From assembly GCF_001186365.1 (NCBI RefSeq), contig NZ_LDTZ01000014.1:578468-642467 (forward strand): 64,000 nucleotides of DNA, read 5' to 3'. Under the pieces are notes generated by a model, which saw nothing but the letters and a program-made list of their open reading frames with translations, was not told the DNA's origin and searched no databases. The DNA is from Gordonia jacobaea. GTDB taxonomy: Bacteria > Actinomycetota > Actinomycetes > Mycobacteriales > Mycobacteriaceae. This document shows positions 1 through 7,484 of this stretch, in pieces. Position numbers and translations under genes: made by a program. Each line of letters begins with the position of its first letter. Position 1 is the stretch's first letter.

Positions 1-1
1 C

Positions 2-445
2 TCCCGCGGCCGAATCTGGCTGGCAACGCGGTTCGACGACGTGTTCTGGCTGGAGTCCGCCGGCGGGGCGCTACGGGTCGAGGAGGCCGGACAGTGGGTC
101 GGTGCGATGTCGGCCGACGAGCGCGCCGACGTCGAGGAGACGCGCCTCGCGATGGCGGCGCTTCGGTGGGACGAGGTATTCGGTGACCGTCACAACGCGC
201 TGACGATCCTGGCTCACCGCGCGGACGTCACCGAGATTGTCGAGGCATTGAACGCCGCCACGCTCACCGACGTCGAAATGGCGGAGGGGTCGGATGCCTG
301 GCGCGAGTACGACGACCCGTTCGGCACTCGGCACGAGGACCCGTGCGCCGACACCACGCCTCCCGGGTCCGGATTGCTTTCCATCACTGACGGTCTCGAC
401 CCCGATCAACAACGCAACGATTCCGAGAAAGGGGATCTCCCATGA
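2..445 (+). CDS. CobW/COG0523-family zinc metallochaperone GTPase, C-terminal part (5' end outside window)
   Basis: The frame is open from the first bases of the window, so the gene starts upstream; the GTG at 41 is not its start. The visible residues match the C-terminal domain of CobW/YciC-type G3E GTPases: a WLATR stretch at the very start, a GGxLRVEEAG turn, a conserved GDR about halfway, and a LTDVEM...W..Y.DPFG ending. The GTPase domain (Walker A, CxCC metal motif) lies outside the window. Members of this family deliver zinc or other metals to target proteins under metal starvation. The stop overlaps the ATG of the following L31-type gene (ATGA), so the two are translationally coupled; this pairing is typical of the actinobacterial Zur regulon. 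Family assignment is firm; the metal is inferred from the neighbour. Confidence 0.85.
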   Translation, partial: SRGRIWLATRFDDVFWLESAGGALRVEEAGQWVGAMSADERADVEETRLAMAALRWDEVFGDRHNALTILAHRADVTEIVEALNAATLTDVEMAEGSDAWREYDDPFGTRHEDPCADTTPPGSGLLSITDGLDPDQQRNDSEKGDLP

Positions 446-714
446 AATCTGGCATTCATCCCGACTACCACCCGGTCGTCTTCCGCGACGCCGCGACCGG
501 CACGCAATTCCTCACCCGGTCGACCTCGACGTCGACGCAGACCGTGGAATGGCATGACGGACAACACTATCCGCTGATCGTCGTCGACATCACGAGCGCG
601 TCGCATCCGCTGTGGACGGGCACCGCGCGGGTCGTAGACACCGAGGGGCGCGTCGAGCGTTTCCGGCGGAAGTATGCGGCGAAGGGCGCATCGGGAAGGG
701 GAGGGGTTCGGTAG
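442..714 (+). CDS. rpmE2: 50S ribosomal protein L31 type B, zinc-independent paralogue
   Basis: This 90-residue protein begins [18 protein letters not shown] and contains the type-B L31 core (TRST...W.DG..YPL..V.ITS.SHP..TG), followed by a basic tail. It has no cysteine at all, so it lacks the CxxC zinc ribbon of the standard L31. In actinobacteria and Bacillus such C-minus paralogues replace the zinc-containing L31 on ribosomes during zinc starvation and are repressed by Zur. An AAAGGGG Shine-Dalgarno lies just upstream of the ATG, which overlaps the stop of the CobW-type gene. The Zur operator itself would be upstream of that gene and is not in the window. Confidence 0.92.
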   Translation: MKSGIHPDYHPVVFRDAATGTQFLTRSTSTSTQTVEWHDGQHYPLIVVDITSASHPLWTGTARVVDTEGRVERFRRKYAAKGASGRGGVR

Positions 715-817
715 AAGAGCGGCTGCGCGCGCTCGGGATTGTCCGTTGCGACGAGTCTCCACAGATTCGATCTTGTGTTCGAGATTTCCTCGACGCTGTC
801 GGTCTTGTCGGGTAATG

Positions 818-833
818 TAGAACACATATTCGA
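818..833. promoter_or_regulatory. SOS (LexA)-like box upstream of the HNH gene
   Basis: The sequence TAGAACACATATTCGA differs at two positions from the mycobacterial SOS box TCGAACnnnnGTTCGA. It overlaps the end of a possible -10 element (TAATGT, 813-818) and lies only two nucleotides before an ATG. M. tuberculosis genes of the same 13E12/DUF222 family are known to include LexA-regulated, DNA-damage-inducible members, which supports the reading. LexA binding here is inference. Confidence 0.55.
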
Positions 834-834
834 C

Positions 835-864
835 ATGACGTGGGGCGGGGGTGGCGGCACGTGA
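835..864 (+). other. Nine-codon upstream ORF coupled to the HNH gene start
   Basis: An ATG at 835 opens a nine-codon ORF, MTWGGGGGT, whose TGA (862-864) overlaps the GTG at 861 in a GTGA arrangement. If transcription begins about 7 nt after the TAATGT element, this is the first start codon on the mRNA. It could couple translation into the HNH gene. No homologue is known to me; it may also be chance in G-rich sequence. Confidence 0.3.
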
Positions 865-2813
865 ACAGCAACAGCAATGACGTTGAGGCCGGTGGCGCGC
901 CTTCGGCTTTGGCGACTGCTGCGGTGGGTTCCGCGGACGCTGTCGTGGCGGAGAAACTGTCACGCCTTGCTGGGGTGTTGGATGAGTTGGCTGCCGTCGA
1001 TGTGTCGTTGGTATCGGACGCCGCGCTGGTGGAAGCCACCGTGGAGGCCGAACGCCTGGCGTTGCGGACCGCCGGTGCGGTCACCGATCGCTTGATTGTG
1101 GAAGCCTCCGACCGCGACCTGCCCCGCGCCCTGGGTTTCCGCGATGTTCGCAGTTTCCTGGGGCATGGTCTACACATTGGTGACCCGGCGGCGCGGCATC
1201 GGGTGATCGCGGCGACCGGCTCGTTCACCACGATCTGCGGTGACCGCCTACCACCCGCATGCCCGACGCTGGCCGGCTACGTCGCCGAGGGCCGGGTCGC
1301 GGGCGCGCACGTCCGGGCGGTGCTCGAGGTGTTGGAGGCAATCCCTAGTGAGGTGTCGGCCGAGACGAAAGCTGCTGCCGAAGCGCAGATGGCCGGCTAC
1401 GCGAGCCAATTCACGCCCGCCGAAATCACCAACCTCGGTTCACGATTGTTGGCGCATCTCGATCCTGACGGGACGCTGACCACCTCGAAGGACCGTCAAC
1501 GTCGACGCCGCCTGTGGGTGAACCGGCAGAACGCGCAACTCATGTCGCGGTTGACCGCCGATCTCGATCCGATCGCCCGCGCCCGGCTCGACACAGTGTT
1601 GGATGCGTGGGCCAAACCGGGCATGAACAACCCGGATGACCCGGAGTCGCCGGTCGGGCCGATCACCACCGCGAATGCTGAGCAGGTCGCGGCCGCGGCG
1701 CTACGTGATGAACGCTCACCCGCCCAACGCAACCACGACGCCTTCTCCGCACTACTTGGCCAGGTGTTGGAATTCGGGATGCTGGGCAACACGCATCGCG
1801 GTTTGCCGATCCAGGTGATCGTCACCACCAGCCTGCGTGAGTTGGAGGAGCAGGCGGGGATCGCACAAACCACATCCGGAACACTCCTGCCCATCCACGA
1901 CGTGATCGAGATGGCCGCAGCGAGTGGCGCGAGCCCGTATTTGGCGGTGTTCGGCGACCACACCAGCGTGCCGCTGTATTTGGGTCGGTCGAAGCGGATC
2001 GCGTCGCTGGGGCAACGGTTGGCCTCATTCGCTTCGGCGGGCGGGAAGATGTGTTCGGCCCCGGGTTGTAATCAGCCCGCGAGCAGGGTGCAGATGCATC
2101 ACGCGGCGAAAGACTGGGCTGACGGCGGCTTGACCGATATCGACCAGTTGGTGCCCGCGTGCGATGTGCACAACCGGAGAGTTGGCACGAAACCGGGGCA
2201 GTTCACCACCCGCATGATCACCGACGGACCTGATACCGGCCGGGTTGCGTGGCGATTGAACGCCAAGCCGGGTATGCCGGAGAATCCGGAACGCATCAAC
2301 CGGATCGCCGACGTCACAGCCGATTTCCATGACTACCTCGCCGCCGAACACTCCAGCAATCAAGCCGCAGCTGCTGCACGAGCAACCGGGTCAGGCACAG
2401 ACGCGACGGTCACCGAGATCGGTGCGCGAGCAACAGGCAGAGTGGGCGCCGAGAACGTCCCGGACACGGCCAGCGGCCAGATGGTGGTCGCGGACGCAGT
2501 GGGTGCCTGGATGGCGTCGCCCTCGGTGCCGGACCCGCCGAGCAGGCAGGTGGCACGTCAGACGCTCACCGGCGTCGAACTCGCGCTGGCGGATGGGATG
2601 CCTTCCGCTGATACTCCTCGCCTCAGCAGGCGGGTCGACATCCGATGGAACCTAACCAGGCCACTCGAACTCGACCCCGACCCGCCCACAGACCCCAACC
2701 CGCCCACAATCCCGGGCGCGCCAACAGGTCCAGCTCCACCGGGCGACCCCATCGCACCCCACGGCGTCGACCCGCCAGACAGCCTCGGCCCACCGCTGGC
2801 CGACGCCGCCTGA
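861..2813 (+). CDS. DUF222 domain-containing HNH endonuclease (13E12 repeat family)
   Basis: The protein is about 650 residues. An N-terminal DUF222 domain of roughly 370 residues is followed by an HNH nuclease motif near residues 397-442: MCSAPGCNQPA, then the MHH pair, DGG, and CDVHN. The two CxxC-like cysteine positions probably hold a structural zinc. The last ~120 residues are low-complexity and proline-rich, with PDPPTDPNPP-type repeats. I chose the GTG at 861 because a G-rich Shine-Dalgarno precedes it; GTG 840 in the same frame is possible but has none. Family members occur in many copies in Mycobacteriales and some are SOS-induced; their biological target is unknown. The SOS-like box and short upstream ORF fit damage-linked expression. 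Confidence 0.85.
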   Translation: MNSNSNDVEAGGAPSALATAAVGSADAVVAEKLSRLAGVLDELAAVDVSLVSDAALVEATVEAERLALRTAGAVTDRLIVEASDRDLPRALGFRDVRSFLGHGLHIGDPAARHRVIAATGSFTTICGDRLPPACPTLAGYVAEGRVAGAHVRAVLEVLEAIPSEVSAETKAAAEAQMAGYASQFTPAEITNLGSRLLAHLDPDGTLTTSKDRQRRRRLWVNRQNAQLMSRLTADLDPIARARLDTVLDAWAKPGMNNPDDPESPVGPITTANAEQVAAAALRDERSPAQRNHDAFSALLGQVLEFGMLGNTHRGLPIQVIVTTSLRELEEQAGIAQTTSGTLLPIHDVIEMAAASGASPYLAVFGDHTSVPLYLGRSKRIASLGQRLASFASAGGKMCSAPGCNQPASRVQMHHAAKDWADGGLTDIDQLVPACDVHNRRVGTKPGQFTTRMITDGPDTGRVAWRLNAKPGMPENPERINRIADVTADFHDYLAAEHSSNQAAAAARATGSGTDATVTEIGARATGRVGAENVPDTASGQMVVADAVGAWMASPSVPDPPSRQVARQTLTGVELALADGMPSADTPRLSRRVDIRWNLTRPLELDPDPPTDPNPPTIPGAPTGPAPPGDPIAPHGVDPPDSLGPPLADAA

Positions 2814-2911
2814 CCACCGCGGCGACCAGTACGACGCGCCAACCTGGCTGGCCTGCCCGCCCAACGAACCGGGCGCAGCGTCGAATCAGGTTGTGTCGCA
2901 ACCCATCTGCA

Positions 2912-2936
2912 CCCCGCCACTACTCCGGTGGCGGGG
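2912..2936. terminator. Hairpin terminator between convergent genes
   Basis: A perfect 9-bp GC stem (CCCCGCCAC / GTGGCGGGG) with a 7-nt loop lies between the end of the HNH gene (+) and the end of the small membrane protein gene (-). It can serve both strands. There is no clear U-tract, as is common in actinobacteria. Confidence 0.6.
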
Positions 2937-2966
2937 TAGGGGTCGTGCCGAACTGGTGGGTGGGTG

Positions 2967-3332
2967 TCAATCCACCAGCAGCAGCGGTGCCGTGCTGAAC
3001 AGCACGATGACGAAGAAGGCGAACTCGAACCACATTGCGCCCTGCCAGATCTGCCAGCGGCCGCCTGCGCGCCAGACCCGGTACGTGCGTACCGCTGTCG
3101 TGAGCGCTGCGATCAGTACGACGATCGGGGCGACGATGAGCAGGAGCGTCTGCAGGCCGCCAGATGACGCGGCCGCGACCAGCACGATGGCGACCGTGAA
3201 GAACACCGTGATCACGACCGACGTCATCGCGCGACGGAACTCACTCGGCTCAGACGGTGACGGGCTGCCGGTTGCTTCGCCATCGGTGCGACCAGGCTGA
3301 TCGCTGTGCGAATTATCTTGCGGCCCAGTCAT
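2967..3332 (-). CDS. Small membrane protein of unknown function (three TM segments)
   Basis: A protein of about 121 residues. The first ~35 residues are hydrophilic and rich in S, P, D and E. Three hydrophobic segments follow, at approximately 38-58 (VVITVFFTVAIVLVAAA), 60-80 and 100-120, with a basic RTYRVWRAGGRW loop between the second and third. I chose the ATG at 3332 because a GGTGGT ribosome-binding site precedes it. A longer start at 3398 adds 22 proline-rich residues with a weaker site. I do not recognise the family; it resembles short actinobacterial membrane proteins of the YiaA/DUF type. It is convergent with the HNH gene and divergent from the universal stress protein gene. Confidence 0.7.
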   Translation of the reverse strand: MTGPQDNSHSDQPGRTDGEATGSPSPSEPSEFRRAMTSVVITVFFTVAIVLVAAASSGGLQTLLLIVAPIVVLIAALTTAVRTYRVWRAGGRWQIWQGAMWFEFAFFVIVLFSTAPLLLVD

Positions 3333-3536
3333 TTTTGGGTCACCACCAATCGGTTCGGGTGAAGGGTGCGGCTGTTCGGGATGTAGGCGGCGGTTCATTC
3401 ACCGTACATCTGTCGGTCATTGCAGCAGTCGCTGCCTGCACCTTCGGGACCTTGTTCCATTGCCCTCGCAACCGTCGGCGGGCACGATGGATGGTGAGGG
3501 TTACTGAGCAGACAGTTGTGAGGAGTTGGAAAACAG

Positions 3537-4400
3537 ATGAATGCGATTCTCGTCGGCGTCGACGGTTCTGAAGCGGCAACGGCAGCAGTCCGTTGGGCAG
3601 CCAAGGAAGCAGAACTCGAGCACCTCGACCTCAAGCTGGTCGGGGTCTACGACGCGAGCACGAGCGACTACGCGCCTGGGCTCATCATCCCGCAGGACGT
3701 GATCGATGCGATCCGGCAGGACGCCACCGATGCGGTGCAGAGCGCTGCGGCCGCAGCCAAGGAAGTTGCGCCCGACATCACCATCCATACGTCGATCGTC
3801 GACGGTGACGCTGCGCGTGTGCTCCTCGAACTCGGCAAGGACGCTGCTCTGATCGTCGTCGGAACACGCAAGCTCGGCAGCGTGAAGGGACTCTTCCTCG
3901 GTTCCGTGAGCATCACGGTTGCCGCACACCACCACGGCCGCGTCGTCGTGATCGACGGCGAGGGCAACACCGACGGACCTGTCGTCGTCGGCATCGACGA
4001 CTCGCCCGTGAGCGAGGCCGCCATCAAGGAGGCATTCCGGCAGGCGTCACTGCGCAATGTGTCGCTGGTCGCGGTGCACACCTGGACCCCGCTCGACGTC
4101 GACGCCCTGCATGGTTACGGAATCGATCCCGACGAGGTCACCCGTATGTCGCAGGATGCCGTCGAGGCACTCGCCGAGCGGCTGGCAGGCTTCGCCTCCG
4201 ACTTCCCCGACGTCACGATCGAGCGGAAGGTCATCCCCGAGGACCCGGCCAAGGCCGTGCTCGACGCCGCAGGCGACAAGGCGTCGCTGATCGTGGTCGG
4301 CAGCCGTGGTCGCGGAGGCTTCACCGGCCTGCTCCTGGGATCGACGAGCCAGAAGGTGCTGCGGGAGGCCAACGCCCCCGTGATGGTCGTCCGGAGCTGA
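3537..4400 (+). CDS. Universal stress protein, tandem UspA domains
   Basis: 287 residues forming two consecutive UspA domains (about 1-140 and 145-287). Each ends in the ATP-binding signature: VVGTRKLGSVKGLFLGSVS in the first and VVGSRGRGGFTGLLLGSTS in the second, i.e. G-2x-G-9x-G(S/T). The protein starts MNAILVGVDGSEAATAAVRW, typical of mycobacterial USPs. Such proteins bind ATP and are induced in hypoxia or stasis, often via DosR. I see no unambiguous DosR box upstream. A GAGGAG site precedes the ATG. It is monocistronic, and a long palindromic repeat begins 28 nt after its stop. Confidence 0.93.
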   Translation: MNAILVGVDGSEAATAAVRWAAKEAELEHLDLKLVGVYDASTSDYAPGLIIPQDVIDAIRQDATDAVQSAAAAAKEVAPDITIHTSIVDGDAARVLLELGKDAALIVVGTRKLGSVKGLFLGSVSITVAAHHHGRVVVIDGEGNTDGPVVVGIDDSPVSEAAIKEAFRQASLRNVSLVAVHTWTPLDVDALHGYGIDPDEVTRMSQDAVEALAERLAGFASDFPDVTIERKVIPEDPAKAVLDAAGDKASLIVVGSRGRGGFTGLLLGSTSQKVLREANAPVMVVRS

Positions 4401-4427
4401 CCGGGCTGGGCCACCGGAGAGCCGCAC

Positions 4428-4499
4428 CCTAAATGTGTGTCCAATCGAAGGAGTTGGGTGCTGCAGCACCCACATCTATCGATAGGACACACGTTTAGG
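4428..4499. repeat. Dispersed palindromic element, copy A
   Basis: A 72-bp imperfect palindrome. The outer arms CCTAAATGTGTGTCC and GGACACACGTTTAGG differ at one position; the centre is the perfect palindrome TGGGTGCTGCAGCACCCA. Related copies occur at 33404-33481, 60056-60117 and 60273-60334, all in the same orientation. It starts 28 nt after the stop of the universal stress protein gene. As RNA it would fold into one long hairpin, so a terminator or 3'-end processing role is plausible. It contains no ORF and no recognised IS ends. Confidence 0.85.
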
Positions 4500-4530
4500 T
4501 CTGGCGGGTCGGCGAGCTCGGGTGAGTGAT

Positions 4531-4673
4531 CTCGACAAGCTCGATCAGCGGTGGGCAAGCTCGATCAGCGGTGGGCGGCTCGATCGGCGGTGGGCAAGCT
4601 CGATCAGCGGTGGGCAAGCTCGATCAGCGGTGGGCAGCTCGATCAGCGGTGGGCAAGCTCGATCAGCGGGCAA
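4531..4673. repeat. Tandem array of a 19-20-bp unit (GCTCGATCAGCGGTGGGCAA)
   Basis: Six near-identical units and one truncated unit run head to tail, introduced by CTCGACAA. The unit is the reverse complement of the CCACCGCTGGTCGAGC motif that recurs at 59847-60422 and is related to the pair at 9124-9191. The array stops exactly where the SoxR palindrome begins. No coding capacity is likely; ORFs through it consist only of repeats. Confidence 0.9.
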
Positions 4674-4701
4674 GGCGACTTCAAGTTCACTTGAAGTCGC
4701 C
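4674..4701. promoter_or_regulatory. SoxR box (28-bp near-perfect palindrome) at the soxR promoter
   Basis: Two perfect 13-bp arms, GGCGACTTCAAGT and ACTTGAAGTCGCC, flank a TC centre. The core TTCAAGTTCACTTGAA closely matches the SoxR operator TCAAGTTAACTTGA. A TATTGT hexamer (4702-4707) directly after it would be the -10 element, placing the start of transcription at or next to the soxR ATG (4714). The operator therefore sits between -35 and -10, as expected for MerR-family activation, and the mRNA is probably leaderless. Confidence 0.85.
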
Positions 4702-4713
4702 TATTGTCGTTGT

Positions 4714-5160
4714 ATGGGCCTGAAGAAGATCGAATTGTCCGTCGGTGAGCTGGCGCAGCGCGCGGGCATCGCGCCGTCGGCCGTGCGGTTCTACGAAGAC
4801 CAGGGGCTGATCTTCTCGCGGCGCACGTCGGGTAATCAGCGGCGCTACCACCGCGCGATGCTGCGGAGGGTCGCGTTCATCCGCGCCTCCCAGGCTGCGG
4901 GGATACCGCTTGCGGTGATCGGTGAGGTGTTCACCGAGCTCGGCGATCACGAGTCGCCGTCGCGGGCGATGTGGGAGGCGGCGTCGCAGCGGTGGATCGC
5001 CGACATCAATCACCGCATCGACCTGCTCGAGACGATGCGCGACATGATCGGATCGTGCGTCGGATGCGGTTGCCTCTCGTTGGGTGCGTGCCACCTGCTC
5101 AACCCTGGCGATGAGTTGAACCGGCAGGGTCCGGGTCCGAGGCGGCTTCCGATCGACTGA
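4714..5160 (+). CDS. soxR: Redox-sensitive MerR-family regulator SoxR
   Basis: 148 residues. The N-terminal MerR helix-turn-helix covers about residues 8-75 (SVGELAQRAGIAPSAVRFYEDQGL), a dimerisation helix follows, and the [2Fe-2S] cluster loop is CVGCGCLSLGAC with Cys115, 118, 120 and 126, followed by the SoxR-specific LLNPGDEL. All four cluster ligands are present. SoxR is oxidised by redox-cycling compounds and then activates promoters with long spacers. The ATG at 4714 gives the family's standard N terminus; longer in-frame extensions read through the repeat array and are rejected. Its own SoxR box abuts the start. The patatin-like gene follows after 38 nt and an MFS exporter after that, suggesting a SoxR-controlled unit. 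Confidence 0.93.
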   Translation: MGLKKIELSVGELAQRAGIAPSAVRFYEDQGLIFSRRTSGNQRRYHRAMLRRVAFIRASQAAGIPLAVIGEVFTELGDHESPSRAMWEAASQRWIADINHRIDLLETMRDMIGSCVGCGCLSLGACHLLNPGDELNRQGPGPRRLPID

Positions 5161-5198
5161 CGCGTGCGGCGTCGGACGTCATCGTTAGGCTGAGCATC

Positions 5199-6206
5199 AT
5201 GGCCCGACCGTCTCGCGTGGCCCTCGCTCTGGGTAGCGGGGGAGCTCGCGGTTACGCACACATCGGCGTCGTCACCGAACTCGACGCCCGCGGGTACGAG
5301 ATCGTCAGCGTCGCCGGATCATCGATGGGTGCGCTGGTCGGCGGGCTCTACTGTGCCGGGCGTCTCGACGACTACGTCGACTGGATCAGCGGTTTGTCGC
5401 AGCTCGACGTGATGCGTCTGCTCGACGTCTCGCTGTCCAAGCCGGGCGGGATGATCGGCGCTGAGCGCATCCTGGCGCGGGTCCGGGAGATCCTTGGCGA
5501 CACCGTGATCGAAGACCTCGAGATCCCGTTCACCGCGGTCGCCACCGACCTCGCCGCAGGTCGACCGGTGTGGTTCCAGAAGGGCAGCCTCGTCGACGCC
5601 ATCCGGGCGTCGATCGCGATCCCCGGTGTGATCCGGCCCCACGAGGTCGACGGCCGACTCCTCGCAGACGGCGGCATCCTCGACCCACTGCCCGTCGCGC
5701 CGACGTCGGCGGTCAGCAGCGACGTGACGATCGGCGTGGTGCTCGACGCCGACGAGGGCGCAGAACACGGCGCGAGTCGAGCACCCAAGACCAAGGGCGT
5801 GATCCGCCGCAACATCACCCCGTTGTTGGAAAACGACTGGGTGCGCTCGGTTCGCGAACGGTTCGGCGTCGAGGCCGACGATTCCGGGAGCCACGACGCT
5901 CGCGACGAGGACGCGCCCGCCTTGTCGGACGGATCCGACGACGTCGAGACGCTGTCAACGGCGAGCGAGGTCGACGACGGTGCCAAAGCGGCTCCGATGG
6001 GCAGGATCGAGATCCTGCTGCGCTCTCTCGACATCATGTCGATCGCGCTGACCCGCTACCAGATCGCGGGATACCCGCCGGACATTCTGATTCGGGTGCC
6101 ACGTAAAGCCGTGCGCACGTTGGATTTTCACAAGGCCACGGAGATGATCGAGCTGGGTCGCGCACTGACCGCCGAAGCGCTCGACAAGCTTCCGGAGGAG
6201 CCGTGA
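5199..6206 (+). CDS. Patatin-like phospholipase (RssA/YchK type)
   Basis: 335 residues. The oxyanion motif GSGGARG is at residues 12-18, the nucleophile elbow GSSMG at 40-44 (Ser42), and the catalytic Asp in DGG at 157-159, so the Ser-Asp dyad is complete. Members hydrolyse acyl esters of membrane lipids. There is no signal peptide, so the enzyme is probably cytosolic or membrane-associated. An acidic, low-complexity segment at about 220-260 (DDSGSHDARDEDAPALSDGSDD) separates the catalytic domain from a conserved tail. It lies 38 nt after soxR and 5 nt before the MFS gene, consistent with one transcript. The natural substrate is unknown. Confidence 0.88.
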   Translation: MARPSRVALALGSGGARGYAHIGVVTELDARGYEIVSVAGSSMGALVGGLYCAGRLDDYVDWISGLSQLDVMRLLDVSLSKPGGMIGAERILARVREILGDTVIEDLEIPFTAVATDLAAGRPVWFQKGSLVDAIRASIAIPGVIRPHEVDGRLLADGGILDPLPVAPTSAVSSDVTIGVVLDADEGAEHGASRAPKTKGVIRRNITPLLENDWVRSVRERFGVEADDSGSHDARDEDAPALSDGSDDVETLSTASEVDDGAKAAPMGRIEILLRSLDIMSIALTRYQIAGYPPDILIRVPRKAVRTLDFHKATEMIELGRALTAEALDKLPEEP

Positions 6207-6211
6207 TCTGA

Positions 6212-7438
6212 GTGAAGCAGATTCCTCGCGGGATCTGGGTGCTGCTGGCTGCCAACGTGGTCATCGCGCTCGGCTTCGGTCTGATCGCGCCCGCACTCCC
6301 GACCTTCGCGCGCAGTTTCGACGTCGGCTACACCGCTGTGTCGGCAGTGGTGTCGGCGTTCGCGGTGATGCGACTGGTCTTCGCGCCCGCCACCGGACGC
6401 CTGGTGACGGTCCTCGGCGAACGACGCATCTACCTGACCGGTCTGCTGATCGTCGCGGCGAGCACATTGGCATGTGCATTCGCGCAGAACTACATTCAGC
6501 TCCTGCTGTTCCGCGGTGCTGGTGGTATCGGTTCGACGATGTTCACGGTGTCGGCGATGGCACTGCTGATCAGGTTGTCGCCCAACGAGATCCGCGGCAA
6601 GGTCTCGGGGTTCTTCTCCGCGGGCTTCCTGATCGGCAACATCACCGGCCCACTGATCGGCAGCGCGCTGGTCGGGTTCGGATTGCGCATGCCGTTCGTG
6701 GTGTACGCCGTCGCACTGTTGATCGCGTCGGCGGTCGTCGCAACGCAACTGCGCGACACCGCAGCGCCCGAGGTCTCCGACGTTCCGCAACGAGGTGCGA
6801 TGTCGCTGCGAACCGCGTTGCACGACAGCGCCTACCGCGCGATCATCGCGTCGAACTTCACGCAGGGTTGGGCGTCGATGGGTGTGCGCGTCGCGGTGGT
6901 GCCGCTGTTCATCACCGAGGGACTCGACGAGTCGGCCGCCATGACCGGTGTGGTCCTCGCCGTGTACGCGGCCGGTAACGTCGCCGCGATCCTGGTCGCG
7001 GGAAGGATGTCCGACAGGCTCGGTCGTCGACCGGTGATGCTTCCCGGCCTCGCCATCATGGCGATCTCGACAGCCCTGCTCGGGTTTTCGCCGAATATCG
7101 TCTTCGCGCTGGTGCTCTCGCTGTTCGCCGGTGTCGGATCGGGATTGTTCGCCCCGACGCATCAGGCCGCGCTCGCCGACGTTCTCGGCGCCAGACGGCA
7201 GGGTGGTTCGGCGCTGGCGGCCTACAGCATGTCGTCGGATCTCGGTGCGGTCACCGGTCCACTGATCGTCGGGTTCGTTGCTGGAGCTGTCGGATTCGGC
7301 CCGGCATTCGTGCTGACCGGAGCGGTGGCAGCCGTTGCGTTCGTCGCATGGCTGTTCGCCCGCGAGTCGGCTCCCGAAGTTGTCGGTGCCGTCCCGCGAC
7401 TGCATCCGACGCAGCAGTCCGATCCCGACGCACCCTGA
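6212..7438 (+). CDS. MFS transporter, probable drug/metabolite exporter
   Basis: 408 residues with about 12 hydrophobic segments. It starts at a GTG 5 nt after the patatin gene (VKQIPRGIWVLLAANVVIAL). MFS loop 2-3 features are recognisable (GRLVTVLGERRIYLTG) and loop 8-9 has GRMSDRLGRRPVM. The overall organisation fits the DHA1 (12-TMS) drug exporter group. In other bacteria SoxR regulons commonly include efflux pumps, so its position after soxR suggests export of redox-active compounds; that is inference. The stop is 46 nt before arcA. Confidence 0.85.
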   Translation: MKQIPRGIWVLLAANVVIALGFGLIAPALPTFARSFDVGYTAVSAVVSAFAVMRLVFAPATGRLVTVLGERRIYLTGLLIVAASTLACAFAQNYIQLLLFRGAGGIGSTMFTVSAMALLIRLSPNEIRGKVSGFFSAGFLIGNITGPLIGSALVGFGLRMPFVVYAVALLIASAVVATQLRDTAAPEVSDVPQRGAMSLRTALHDSAYRAIIASNFTQGWASMGVRVAVVPLFITEGLDESAAMTGVVLAVYAAGNVAAILVAGRMSDRLGRRPVMLPGLAIMAISTALLGFSPNIVFALVLSLFAGVGSGLFAPTHQAALADVLGARRQGGSALAAYSMSSDLGAVTGPLIVGFVAGAVGFGPAFVLTGAVAAVAFVAWLFARESAPEVVGAVPRLHPTQQSDPDAP

Positions 7439-7484
7439 TGTTCGGCGTCGAGCATGCGCGGCACTCGGCGACTAGATTTGATCC

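Noticed and set aside
6128..7405. 425-residue minus-strand ORF opposite the MFS gene
   Set aside because: Arg/His/Asp-rich composition typical of an antisense frame of a GC-rich membrane protein gene.
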